60,185 nt of DNA, taken from NCBI GenBank assembly GCA_900550285.1, contig URRW01000012.1:1-60185 (forward strand), read 5' to 3'. A program made the position numbers and the translations under genes. Positions 42,078 through 50,200 of the stretch are shown in pieces. The stretch comes from an uncultured Lachnospiraceae bacterium (lineage in GTDB: Bacteria > Bacillota > Clostridia > Lachnospirales > Lachnospiraceae). Position 1 is the stretch's first letter. Each line of letters begins with the position of its first letter. The notes under the pieces are model-generated. The model was not told the DNA's origin, ran no database searches, and worked only from the letters and a program-made list of their open reading frames with translations.

Positions 42078-43355
42078 TTACCGTCCCAGCTGTTCCAGAT
42101 CGTGATAAAACGCCGGATAGCTGATGCTGACGCACTCCGCGTCCCGGATGGTGGTAACGCCGTCTGCGCACAGTCCCGCGACCGCAAAGCTCATGGCAAT
42201 CCGGTGATCCAGATAGGAATTGATCGGTGCGCCGCAGAGCGGTTTTCCGCCCCGGATGATCATGCCGTCCTCTGTCGGCGTGATGTCGCAACCCATCGCG
42301 CGCAGCCCCTCTGTAACGGCTGCGATCCGGTCGGATTCCTTGACTTTCAGCTCTGCCGCGTCGCGGATGACCGTTTCACCGTCGGCAAATGCCGCCATGA
42401 CGGCGATCATAGGGATCTCGTCGATGAGCGTCGGGATCAGGTTGCCTTCCACTGTCGTCCCATGCAGCAAGGAAGCGGATACGAGAAGGTCAGCCACCGG
42501 TTCCCCGGCGCAGAGCCGTTCATTTAAAAGGGTGACGCTGCCGCCCATGGCGCGGATCACGGTAAGGATGCCGGCGCGGGTCGGATTGACGCCGACGTTT
42601 CGGATGAGAAGCTCAGAGCCGGGGATGAGAAGCCCTGCGGCAAGGAAATAAGCGGCGGAGGAAATATCCCCGGGCACTTCGATTTTTTGACCGTGCAGAG
42701 GGGAACCGGGCGTTAAAACGGCGGTCAGCCCTTCTGTTTTTAAATCTGCGCCAAAGCCGGAAAGCATCAGTTCCGTATGGTTGCGGCTTAAGGCAGGCTC
42801 CGTCACGCAGGTTTTGCCGTCGGCATAGAGCCCGGCAAGCAAAATGGCAGATTTGACCTGGGCGGAAGCGACCGGAGTGGAATAGGAGATGCCGGAAAGC
42901 CTTCTGCCGCGGATCAAAAGAGGGGCGCAGCCGTTGTCGTTTTTACTTTTGATGTCTGCACCCATCAAAGAAAGAGGCTCCATGACCCGCTTCATCGGGC
43001 GCTTTTGGATAGAAGCGTCCCCGGTGAGCGTGGAGGAAAAATCCTGTCCTGCCAGAATGCCGGAAATGAGCCGGGTCGTTGTGCCGGAATTGCCGGCGTC
43101 TAAAACGCTGTTCGGCGCAGAAAGCCCGTGAAGGCCTTTGCCGTGAACCAAAATCCTTTCCGGCGTATTTTCAATTTCGATGCCGAGCTTTTGGAAGCAG
43201 GAGATGGTGGAAAGGCAGTCCGCTCCCTGCAAAAAATTCGTCACTTCCGTGAGCCCGTCTGAAATTGCGCCGAACATAACGCTTCTGTGGGAGATGGATT
43301 TGTCTCCGGGAACTGTGATTTCGCCCCGCAGCGGGCGGCTTTTTGTGATTTCCAT
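42078..43355 (-). CDS. aroA: 3-phosphoshikimate 1-carboxyvinyltransferase (EPSP synthase)
   Basis: 425 residues, starting MEITKSRPLRGEITVPGDKSISHRS, the family opening with the catalytic Lys. LDAGNSGTTTRL is the phosphate-binding loop, KVKESDRIAA the substrate loop and DHRIAMSFAVAGL the C-terminal signature. It joins PEP to shikimate-3-phosphate, the sixth step of the chorismate pathway. A longer frame begins 12 codons upstream but lacks a better site. It is last in an aroF-tyrA-aroA operon, 47 bases after tyrA. Confidence 0.95.
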   Translation of the reverse strand: MEITKSRPLRGEITVPGDKSISHRSVMFGAISDGLTEVTNFLQGADCLSTISCFQKLGIEIENTPERILVHGKGLHGLSAPNSVLDAGNSGTTTRLISGILAGQDFSSTLTGDASIQKRPMKRVMEPLSLMGADIKSKNDNGCAPLLIRGRRLSGISYSTPVASAQVKSAILLAGLYADGKTCVTEPALSRNHTELMLSGFGADLKTEGLTAVLTPGSPLHGQKIEVPGDISSAAYFLAAGLLIPGSELLIRNVGVNPTRAGILTVIRAMGGSVTLLNERLCAGEPVADLLVSASLLHGTTVEGNLIPTLIDEIPMIAVMAAFADGETVIRDAAELKVKESDRIAAVTEGLRAMGCDITPTEDGMIIRGGKPLCGAPINSYLDHRIAMSFAVAGLCADGVTTIRDAECVSISYPAFYHDLEQLGR

Positions 43356-43402
43356 GAAAATAACCTTTGAAATACCCTTTCTTTTTATCAATGAGAGCCG
43401 GA

Positions 43403-44491
43403 TTATAAGTGCGTTGTATAGCCACGCCCGTTTAACAGCCGGGCGGCGCGCCCGATGGCGGCCTCTTCGTAAAACTCGATGCGCAGCACGCCTTCCTCTG
43501 CCTCCCGGTTGTGGACGATGCCGATGTTTTTGATATTGATGCCGTTTAAGGCAAGGAGGGTGGCGACTGCCGCCAGCGAGCCTGCCTCGTCGGGAATGTC
43601 CACCCGGAGGGAATAGATCCGCTTGATCGGGCCGCTTCCTGCGTCGATAAAGGACTCCCGATAGGAGCGGGCGGCGTCAAAAAACTGATACAGCGCCTCC
43701 GAATCCTTTGCGTCCAGCTGGCTTTTGATGCCGGTCAGCGCGTCGATATAGTCTTGGAGCAGCGAGGAAATATTGACTGTATTGGTCATACAGATCTGCT
43801 GCCACATGACCGGCGAAGAGGAGGCAATCCGCGTAATATCCTTAAAACCTCCCGCCGCAATGGATTTCATGAGCTGTTCCGGATCGTCGTGGTCGCGCAC
43901 CAGCCCGACCAGCGCCGCGGCGACGATATGGGGCAGGTGGCTGACTGCTGCGGTCACATAGTCGTGCTTCTGACTGTCGATCTGCAGCGGGATCGCGCCG
44001 GTGGAGCGGATCAGCTCCTGAAACTGGCTGATTTTTCCGGCGGGGACGTCGGGGGCGGGCGCAAAAATATAGTAGGCGTTTTCCAGAAGGGACGCCTTGG
44101 AATTGGCAAAGCCGATGCGCTCGCTGCCTGCCATCGGGTGTCCGCCGATAAAACAGTCCGTCAGATGCAGCTCATGGATCAGGCGGTCGATGGGAACCTT
44201 GACGCTTCCCACATCCGTCAGGATACAGCCGTCCTTTTTATAGGAAAGGACTTTTTGGAGATTTTCGTCATTGCGGGAGACGGGCGCGCATAAAAAGATA
44301 TAGTCGCATTCTGAAAAGGCTTCCCCTACGGCGGGATATGCCGCGTCGGCAACGCCTTCCTTAAGCGCAAGGGCGCGCGTCTGTTCGTTGGGATCGCAGG
44401 CGATGATGCGGATGTCGTCCCGGTTCTGGGAAAGCGCACGGGCGATCGAACCGCCGATCAGGCCGATGCCGATAAAACCACAGCTTATCAT
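43403..44491 (-). CDS. tyrA: Prephenate dehydrogenase with ACT domain
   Basis: 362 residues. A Rossmann NAD-binding motif GIGLIGGSIARAL lies at residues 7-19; FIGGHPMAGSERIGF and AVSHLPHIVAAAL are the prephenate-binding motifs. The last 65 residues form an ACT domain (LRVDIPDEAGSLAAVATLLALNGINIKN), which suggests feedback control by tyrosine. It makes 4-hydroxyphenylpyruvate for tyrosine synthesis. The start lies 13 bases after the aroF stop. Confidence 0.93.
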   Translation of the reverse strand: MISCGFIGIGLIGGSIARALSQNRDDIRIIACDPNEQTRALALKEGVADAAYPAVGEAFSECDYIFLCAPVSRNDENLQKVLSYKKDGCILTDVGSVKVPIDRLIHELHLTDCFIGGHPMAGSERIGFANSKASLLENAYYIFAPAPDVPAGKISQFQELIRSTGAIPLQIDSQKHDYVTAAVSHLPHIVAAALVGLVRDHDDPEQLMKSIAAGGFKDITRIASSSPVMWQQICMTNTVNISSLLQDYIDALTGIKSQLDAKDSEALYQFFDAARSYRESFIDAGSGPIKRIYSLRVDIPDEAGSLAAVATLLALNGINIKNIGIVHNREAEEGVLRIEFYEEAAIGRAARLLNGRGYTTHL

Positions 44492-44504
44492 GATATGCGC
44501 TCCT

Positions 44505-45521
44505 TTATCCGTTGTGCCTGCCGGAAAGCTCCCAGTAGGGTTCCAGCTCTTTTGTCAGGCGGGCGAATTTTTCAAAGTTAAGGGACTGCGGCCCGTCGGA
44601 AAGGGCGCAGGCGGGATTGTTGTGCACCTCGATCATAAGCCCGTCCGCCCCGCTTGCCAGCGCCGCCTTTGCCATCGGGGGAACATAGCGGTAGGAACCG
44701 GTCGCGTGGGAAGGATCCACGATCACGGGAAGGTGCGTGCGCTCCTTCAAAACGGGAACCGCGCTTAAATCAAGGGTATTGCGGGTGGACGTTTCGTAGG
44801 TACGGATGCCGCGCTCGCACAAGACGACGTTCTGATTGCCTTCCGCCATGATGTATTCGGCGGCGTTTAACCATTCGTCGATGGTAGCGCACAGACCGCG
44901 CTTTAACAGGACGGGAAGCCCGGAGCGTCCCGCTTCTTTTAAAAGGATGAAATTCTGCATGTTGCGTGCGCCGATCTGGATCATGTCCACATATTTGACT
45001 GCCGCTTCGATAGCTTCAAGACTTACGACCTCGCAGATCGTGGCAAGCCCGAAGGCTTTTCCGGCTTCCTGCATGTACCTCAGACCTTCCTCTTCCAGCC
45101 CCTGAAAGGAGTAGGGGGAGGTGCGGGGCTTGTACGCGCCGCCGCGCAGGATGGTCGCACCGCACTTTTTGACCTCCTCTGCGATGAGCATGAGCTGGTC
45201 GTTTGATTCCACCGCGCAGGGGCCAGCCATGACCGTGCGGCTGTCAGGGCCGATGACGGTGCAGCCCACCGTCACGCTGGACGGCTGGGGATGGAATTTT
45301 AAGTTGGCGAGTTTGTAGCTTTCGGTGACGGGCACGATGCGGTCCACTTCATCAAAAAGGGCGATATTTTCCTGCGACAGCTTTGTTTTGTCGCCGACCA
45401 CGCCGATGATGGTAACCTGCGTCCCCTCCGAAAGATGGGCGCTCAGCCCGTTTGATTCGATATAATCCTTTACGGCGCCCACATTTTTGGCGGATGCGCC
45501 GGGCTTCATAATAATAATCAT
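44505..45521 (-). CDS. aroF: 3-deoxy-7-phosphoheptulonate synthase (DAHP synthase)
   Basis: 338 residues. The N-terminal 75 residues are a ferredoxin-like regulatory domain (MIIIMKPGASAKNVGAVKDYI), the TIM barrel follows with GPCAVES, GGAYKPRTSPYSFQGL and DPSHATGS metal and substrate motifs. It condenses PEP and erythrose-4-phosphate, the entry step of aromatic amino acid synthesis, and in this subgroup is inhibited by phenylalanine, tyrosine or chorismate-derived products through the extra domain. First gene of the operon, with its own promoter. Confidence 0.94.
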   Translation of the reverse strand: MIIIMKPGASAKNVGAVKDYIESNGLSAHLSEGTQVTIIGVVGDKTKLSQENIALFDEVDRIVPVTESYKLANLKFHPQPSSVTVGCTVIGPDSRTVMAGPCAVESNDQLMLIAEEVKKCGATILRGGAYKPRTSPYSFQGLEEEGLRYMQEAGKAFGLATICEVVSLEAIEAAVKYVDMIQIGARNMQNFILLKEAGRSGLPVLLKRGLCATIDEWLNAAEYIMAEGNQNVVLCERGIRTYETSTRNTLDLSAVPVLKERTHLPVIVDPSHATGSYRYVPPMAKAALASGADGLMIEVHNNPACALSDGPQSLNFEKFARLTKELEPYWELSGRHNG

Positions 45522-45553
45522 GAAAAATAACCCTCCGTTTATATGCTCTTTTC

Positions 45554-45582
45554 AATATACCACGTTAAAGTGCGAAAATCAA
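45554..45582 (-). promoter_or_regulatory. aroF-tyrA-aroA promoter
   Basis: On the minus strand TTGATT, 17 bases, TATATT, about 32 bases before the start codon. No T-box or leader peptide is visible. Confidence 0.6.
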
Positions 45583-45638
45583 CCGATCGGGGAGGTTATT
45601 TTTTATAGAAATTTCATGTTAAATCTGCTTAAAAAGAC

Positions 45639-45667
45639 TTGCGAAAACAGACAAAGTTTAGTAGAAT
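45639..45667 (+). promoter_or_regulatory. Promoter of the EF-G-like gene
   Basis: TTGCGA, 17 bases, TAGAAT, about 88 bases before the ATG at 45755. Confidence 0.5.
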
Positions 45668-45754
45668 ATCCACATGGGGAAATTGGGAATGATTTTCGAC
45701 CGTTAAAAATCTTTGACAGAATACCCAGAATTTGCATCATACGGAGGAATGAAG

Positions 45755-47845
45755 ATGAACATTTACACAACTGACAAGATCCGTAACGTGGTTCTGTTAG
45801 GCCATGGCGGTTCAGGCAAGACCAGCCTTGTGGAAGCGATGGCTTATCTGGCGGGTATCACATCGAGAATGGGGAAGGTCGCAGACGGCAATACGGTCAG
45901 CGATTTTGGCAAGGAAGAACAGAAGAGACAGATTTCGATCAGCACATCCGTTGTCCCGATCGAGTGGAACGGCGTGAAGATCAATATTTTAGATACACCC
46001 GGTTACTTTGATTTTGTAGGCGAAGTGGAAGAGGCGGTGAAGGCTGCGGGGGCGGCGATCATCGTAGTAAACGGCAAATCCGGCATTGAGGTGGGAACAG
46101 AGAAGGCATGGGAGCTGTGCGAGAAGTACAAACTGCCCCGCTTTATCTATGTGACGAATATGGACATAGACAACGCTTCCTACCGTCAGATCGTGGAGGA
46201 TCTCAAAGAGAAATACGGCAAGAAGATCGCACCGTTTAACCTGCCGATCCGTGAGAACGAGCACTTTGTCGGCTATGTCAACGTGGTTTCCGAGACGGGC
46301 AACCGCTGGCAGGGCAAGGACGTGGTTCCCTGCGAGATCCCGGATTACAACAGACCGAATCTGGAAATCTGCCGCGAGACGCTGATGGAGGCGGTTGCGG
46401 AGACGAGTGAAGAGTTTATGGAGCGGTATTTTGGCGGCGAGACGTTTTCTGAGGCGGAGATCCGCGCCGCGCTGCGCACCAACGTGATCGACGGCTCCAT
46501 CGTTCCGGTGTCCATGGGCTCCAACACGCTGTGCCAGGGCGTTTATACGCTGCTGGACGACATCGTGAAATATGTGCCCAGCCCCGAGGACAGGGAGTGC
46601 GCGGGCATCAGCTTAAAGACCAACGGTATTTTCCAGGCGGATTATGATTTTGCAAAACCCAAGTCCGCTTATGTTTACAAGACGATGGTGGATCCCTTCA
46701 TCGGCAAATATTCGCTGATCAAGGTATGCTCCGGCGTTTTGAAACCGGACGACAATATGTATAACAGCGACAGTGATGTGGAGACAAAGATCGGCAAGCT
46801 TTATGTGCTGCAGGGCAACAAACCCGTTGAGGTAAGCGAGCTTCACGCGGGCGATCTGGGCGCGCTTGCAAAGCTGACCGGGGCAAAGACCGGAGATACC
46901 CTTTCCACCAAGGCAAACCCGGTGGCATATGCAAAGACCGAATTTTCCAAGCCCTACACCGCAAAGCGCTACAAAGCGGTAAATAAGGGCGACATTGACA
47001 AGATTTCCCAGTCCTTACAGAAGATGACGGACGAGGATAAGACGCTTGTGCTCGTAAATGACGCGGAGAACCATCAGTCCCTGATCTACGGCATGGGCGA
47101 TCAGCATCTGGACATCGTGGCAAGCCGTCTGGAAAACGAATACAAGGTAAAGATCGAGCTTTCCCAGCCGAAGGTTGCCTACAGGGAGACGATCCGCAAG
47201 AAATCCGATGTGGAATACAAATATAAAAAGCAGTCCGGCGGTCACGGTCAGTACGGCCATGTCAAGATGCGCTTCGAGGCATCCGGCGATCTGGAATCCC
47301 CTTATGTGTTTGAACAGGTCGTTGTGGGCGGCGCGGTTCCGAAAAACTACTTCCCGGCAGTGGAAAAGGGAATTGCCGAAGCAGTTCAGAAGGGACCTCT
47401 GGCGGCATATCCGGTTGTCGGCGTGAAGGCTGTTTTGTATGACGGCTCCTATCATCCGGTGGATTCCTCCGAGATGGCGTTTAAGATGGCGGCGTCTCAG
47501 GCGTTCAAGAAGGGCTTTATGGAAGCAGGGCCTGTGCTGCTGGAGCCGATTTCCTCCTTAAAGGTGACGGTTCCGGATTCCTATACCGGCGACGTAATGG
47601 GCGACTTGAACAAGAGACGCGGCAGGGTGCTCGGCATGACGCCCGTAAGCGGCGGCAAGCAGATCATCGAGGCGGATGTTCCGACCTCCAATCTGTACGG
47701 CTACTGCACGGATCTGCGCTCCATGACAGGCGGACGCGGCGTATATGAATATACGTTTGCGCGCTATGAGCAGGCTCCTTCGGACGTTCAGGAAAAGGAG
47801 ATCGCGGCAAGGGCTTCCAAGCTGACAGAGGGCGGCGAAGAATAA
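45755..47845 (+). CDS. Elongation factor G-like GTPase
   Basis: 696 residues, the five-domain EF-G layout. G1 is GHGGSGKT (residues 16-23) in place of EF-G's GHIDAGKT, the mark of the EF-G-like subfamily distinct from the main fusA product. G3 is DTPGYFDF. G4 reads TNMD (134-137), where GTPases have NKxD, so both key positions differ. Domain IV (GGHGQYGHVKMRFEA, DGSYHPVDSSEMAFKMA) and V are complete. It may assist translocation or ribosome recycling under special conditions; the exact role of this subfamily is unclear. The ATG at 45755 lies seven bases from GGAGG. Confidence 0.85.
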   Translation: MNIYTTDKIRNVVLLGHGGSGKTSLVEAMAYLAGITSRMGKVADGNTVSDFGKEEQKRQISISTSVVPIEWNGVKINILDTPGYFDFVGEVEEAVKAAGAAIIVVNGKSGIEVGTEKAWELCEKYKLPRFIYVTNMDIDNASYRQIVEDLKEKYGKKIAPFNLPIRENEHFVGYVNVVSETGNRWQGKDVVPCEIPDYNRPNLEICRETLMEAVAETSEEFMERYFGGETFSEAEIRAALRTNVIDGSIVPVSMGSNTLCQGVYTLLDDIVKYVPSPEDRECAGISLKTNGIFQADYDFAKPKSAYVYKTMVDPFIGKYSLIKVCSGVLKPDDNMYNSDSDVETKIGKLYVLQGNKPVEVSELHAGDLGALAKLTGAKTGDTLSTKANPVAYAKTEFSKPYTAKRYKAVNKGDIDKISQSLQKMTDEDKTLVLVNDAENHQSLIYGMGDQHLDIVASRLENEYKVKIELSQPKVAYRETIRKKSDVEYKYKKQSGGHGQYGHVKMRFEASGDLESPYVFEQVVVGGAVPKNYFPAVEKGIAEAVQKGPLAAYPVVGVKAVLYDGSYHPVDSSEMAFKMAASQAFKKGFMEAGPVLLEPISSLKVTVPDSYTGDVMGDLNKRRGRVLGMTPVSGGKQIIEADVPTSNLYGYCTDLRSMTGGRGVYEYTFARYEQAPSDVQEKEIAARASKLTEGGEE

Positions 47846-47869
47846 GCTTTATAGAGGACGGTTTTAAGA

Positions 47870-47903
47870 TCCGGCGGCAGGACGTTTCTGCCGCCGGGTT
47901 TTT
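47870..47903 (+). terminator. Terminator after the EF-G-like gene
   Basis: CCGGCGGCAG pairs with CTGCCGCCGG around a short loop, then five T. Confidence 0.85.
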
Positions 47904-47992
47904 GTATGCCGGGGCGCCAAGGCGCGCACTTTTTTTAGCGTGCATACAGCATAAAGAAGATATAAAGATTTTGTAAAACCGTTTCCGCCTGC

Positions 47993-48021
47993 TTGACAGG
48001 AGCGTGTTGTTTGGATACGAT
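47993..48021 (+). promoter_or_regulatory. Promoter of the large membrane protein gene
   Basis: TTGACA, 17 bases, TACGAT, about 30 bases before the ATG at 48052. Confidence 0.65.
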
Positions 48022-48051
48022 GAAAGGACAAGTACATCCAAGGAGGTTTGT

Positions 48052-49689
48052 ATGAAAAAGGGTAAAAAAGCGCTTTACTGGACGATCGGCGCGGCAGTTT
48101 TGCTGATAGCCGTGTTTGTCTGCTATTATGTGACGCTTCCGGCGATCAACATTCATTCGGAGGGCTTCTGGTTTTTCCTGATGGGGCTGATCATTGCGGG
48201 GGCGCTGCTGCATATGCTGCGGCAGACCGTGAAGATCCAGAAGGCTTACGGCAAAAACGCGCAGGTCAACTGGAAGGATTTCAAGCTCGTAAAGGCGCTG
48301 GGAATTTTATTCCTTGTGATTCTGGCGGTTTATCTGATCGGGAGCATTTTGTCTTCCCCGATCGTCAACGCGAAGAAGTATCAGGCGCTTCTGACGGTGG
48401 AGGAGCGCAACTTCACAGACGACATCAAGGAAGTGGACTACAGCACGATCCCGCTGCTGGACCGGGATTCGGCGGCGATTCTGGGCGACCGCAAGATGGG
48501 CAGCATGGTGGAAATGGTTTCCCAGTTTGAGGTGGCAAACGACTACACCCAGATCAACTATCAGGGAAAGCCCGTCCGCGTGACGCCGCTCGTATACGCG
48601 AGCCCGATCAAATGGCTGACCAACCAGAAAAACGGCATCCCGGCTTACATGAAGATCGACATGACGACGCAGGATACGGAAATCGTGATGCTGGAAGAGG
48701 GGATCAAATATTCCAAGTCGGAATATTTTAACCGCAACATTTACAGGCATCTGCGCTTTAAGTTCCCGACATATATTTTTGACGACCAGATCTTTTTTGA
48801 GATCGACGAGGAGGGGACGCCCTTCTGGGTATGCCCTGTGAAAAAATTCAACATCGGGTTGTTCGGCGGCCAGACGGTCGGAAGAGTCGTTTTGTGCAAT
48901 GCGGTTACTGGCGAATGCACGGATTATGCGGTAGAGGAAGTGCCGCAGTGGATCGACAAGGTATTTTCGGCGGAGCGGCTGATCGAGCTGTACGATTACC
49001 ACGGCGTTTTGGTGCACGGCTTTTTTAACAGCATTCTCGGACAGAGGGACTGCATCCGCACCACGGAGGGCTACAATTATATCGCGCTGGACGACGACGT
49101 ATGGGTATATACGGGTCTGACGAGCGTAAATGGCGACCAGTCGAACGTAGGCTTTGTGCTGATGAACCAGAGAACGATGGAAGCCCGCTATTACAAGGTA
49201 GAGGGCGCGACGGAGACGTCTGCGATGTCTTCTGCGGAAGGTCAGGTGCAGAACTTGAATTACCGCGCCACATTCCCGCTGCTGTTAAATATTTCCGGCG
49301 AGCCGACTTATTTCGTGGCGCTGAAGGACGGAGCCGGGCTGGTAAAGAAATATGCGATGATCAACATTCAGAAATATCAGTGGGTAGCCATCGGCGATAC
49401 GGTGCGCGAGTGTGAGAAAAACTATAACGAGCTGCTTTCCACAAACGGCATCGTCAGCGAAGTTTCCTCCGACGCAAAAGAAGTCTCCGGCGTGATCGAG
49501 ATCGTTTCGCCTGTGGTCATCGAAGGCAACACCCATTATTATATTTGTCTGCAGGGGCAGGAGGATATTTTTGACGTCAATGTAAATGACCAGAACCTGA
49601 CGGGGATCATCCGCTTTAAAGAAGGCGACCGGATCAAGCTGCTTTATGAAGAGGGCTATGGCTTAAATCAGGTCGTGGGATTCGAGTGA
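48052..49689 (+). CDS. Large membrane-anchored protein of unknown function
   Basis: 545 residues. Three N-terminal hydrophobic segments (about 10-28, 40-55 and 84-101) anchor a soluble part of 430 residues, beta-rich, with MVEMVSQFEVANDYTQINYQGKPVRVTPL, a FWVCPVKKFNIGLFGGQTVGRVVLCNAVTGECTDY motif and DDDVWVYTGLTSVNGDQSN. The last 70 residues look OB-like. Conserved in Lachnospiraceae as far as I recall, with no known role; the FGGQ... core and the paired strands suggest a beta-propeller or repeat structure. AAGGAGG precedes the ATG. It has its own promoter and no partner gene. Confidence 0.7.
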   Translation: MKKGKKALYWTIGAAVLLIAVFVCYYVTLPAINIHSEGFWFFLMGLIIAGALLHMLRQTVKIQKAYGKNAQVNWKDFKLVKALGILFLVILAVYLIGSILSSPIVNAKKYQALLTVEERNFTDDIKEVDYSTIPLLDRDSAAILGDRKMGSMVEMVSQFEVANDYTQINYQGKPVRVTPLVYASPIKWLTNQKNGIPAYMKIDMTTQDTEIVMLEEGIKYSKSEYFNRNIYRHLRFKFPTYIFDDQIFFEIDEEGTPFWVCPVKKFNIGLFGGQTVGRVVLCNAVTGECTDYAVEEVPQWIDKVFSAERLIELYDYHGVLVHGFFNSILGQRDCIRTTEGYNYIALDDDVWVYTGLTSVNGDQSNVGFVLMNQRTMEARYYKVEGATETSAMSSAEGQVQNLNYRATFPLLLNISGEPTYFVALKDGAGLVKKYAMINIQKYQWVAIGDTVRECEKNYNELLSTNGIVSEVSSDAKEVSGVIEIVSPVVIEGNTHYYICLQGQEDIFDVNVNDQNLTGIIRFKEGDRIKLLYEEGYGLNQVVGFE

Positions 49690-49710
49690 CGGCAGCAGCC
49701 AAACGGTGAC

Positions 49711-49840
49711 TGCCGGTGCGTGCCTATACGAATACAGCTTATGCGAATGCTGGCGGCGTGCGCTTATACAATGCAGATTGTGCGAATGCTTCCGGCGTGC
49801 CCCTATGCGTCGTATGTCGTGAACCGATGCGAATGCGGGC
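49711..49840 (+). repeat. Three degenerate tandem repeats of about 40 bp
   Basis: Three imperfect units each begin with GTGC-C and TAT-C, and each ends with TGCGAATGC followed by a GGCGGC, TCCGGC or GGGC tail. They lie between the membrane protein gene and the T-box promoter. An open frame runs through them but it has no ribosome site. The origin is probably local duplication; no function is apparent. Confidence 0.5.
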
Positions 49841-49869
49841 TTGACAAAAGCGGCGCGCTTGGGTACAAT
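49841..49869 (+). promoter_or_regulatory. leuS T-box promoter
   Basis: TTGACA, 17 bases, TACAAT. The transcript would start near 49876, just upstream of T-box stem I. Confidence 0.75.
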
Positions 49870-49875
49870 GAAACA

Positions 49876-50172
49876 GAATTTAAGACAGGTTCAAAGACAG
49901 GGAAAAGAACGAGTAGGAAAAGACCTGCTTTCAGAGAGCTGCCGGAGGGTGCGAGGCAGCGGCAAGGCTTTTTTGAACTGATCTTGGAGTCCTTTCTGCG
50001 AAAGGAGGCTTTCGGCAGTCTGTTTCGGGCTGGGAAGCAGGTACGAGTAGCAGGAAGCGGGCAGCGCCGTTATACGCATCGAGCGTGCGGAAACTGATTT
50101 CCGCAAAGTAGAGTGGTACCGCGAAGAAACAGGCTTTCTCGTCTCTATACAGGGACGGGGGAGCCTTTTTTA
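49876..50172 (+). promoter_or_regulatory. T-box leader, leucine specific
   Basis: Stem I features AGAGAGCTGCCGG near its base and GAACTGATCTTGGAGTCC near the specifier loop; the CTG at 49978-49980 is the best specifier codon and reads Leu. The T-box sequence AGAGTGGTACCGCG at 50110-50123 is near-consensus. An AGGCT...AGCCT terminator hairpin with six T ends the leader at 50172, 28 bases before the leuS start. Uncharged leucyl-tRNA would favour the antiterminator and switch on leuS. Confidence 0.9.
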
Positions 50173-50200
50173 TGCGCACTCTTTTTGAAGGAGGAAACAA

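Noticed and set aside
49720..50097. 125-codon frame over the repeats and T-box
   Set aside because: It runs through the promoter and T-box stem I, which explain the sequence better.
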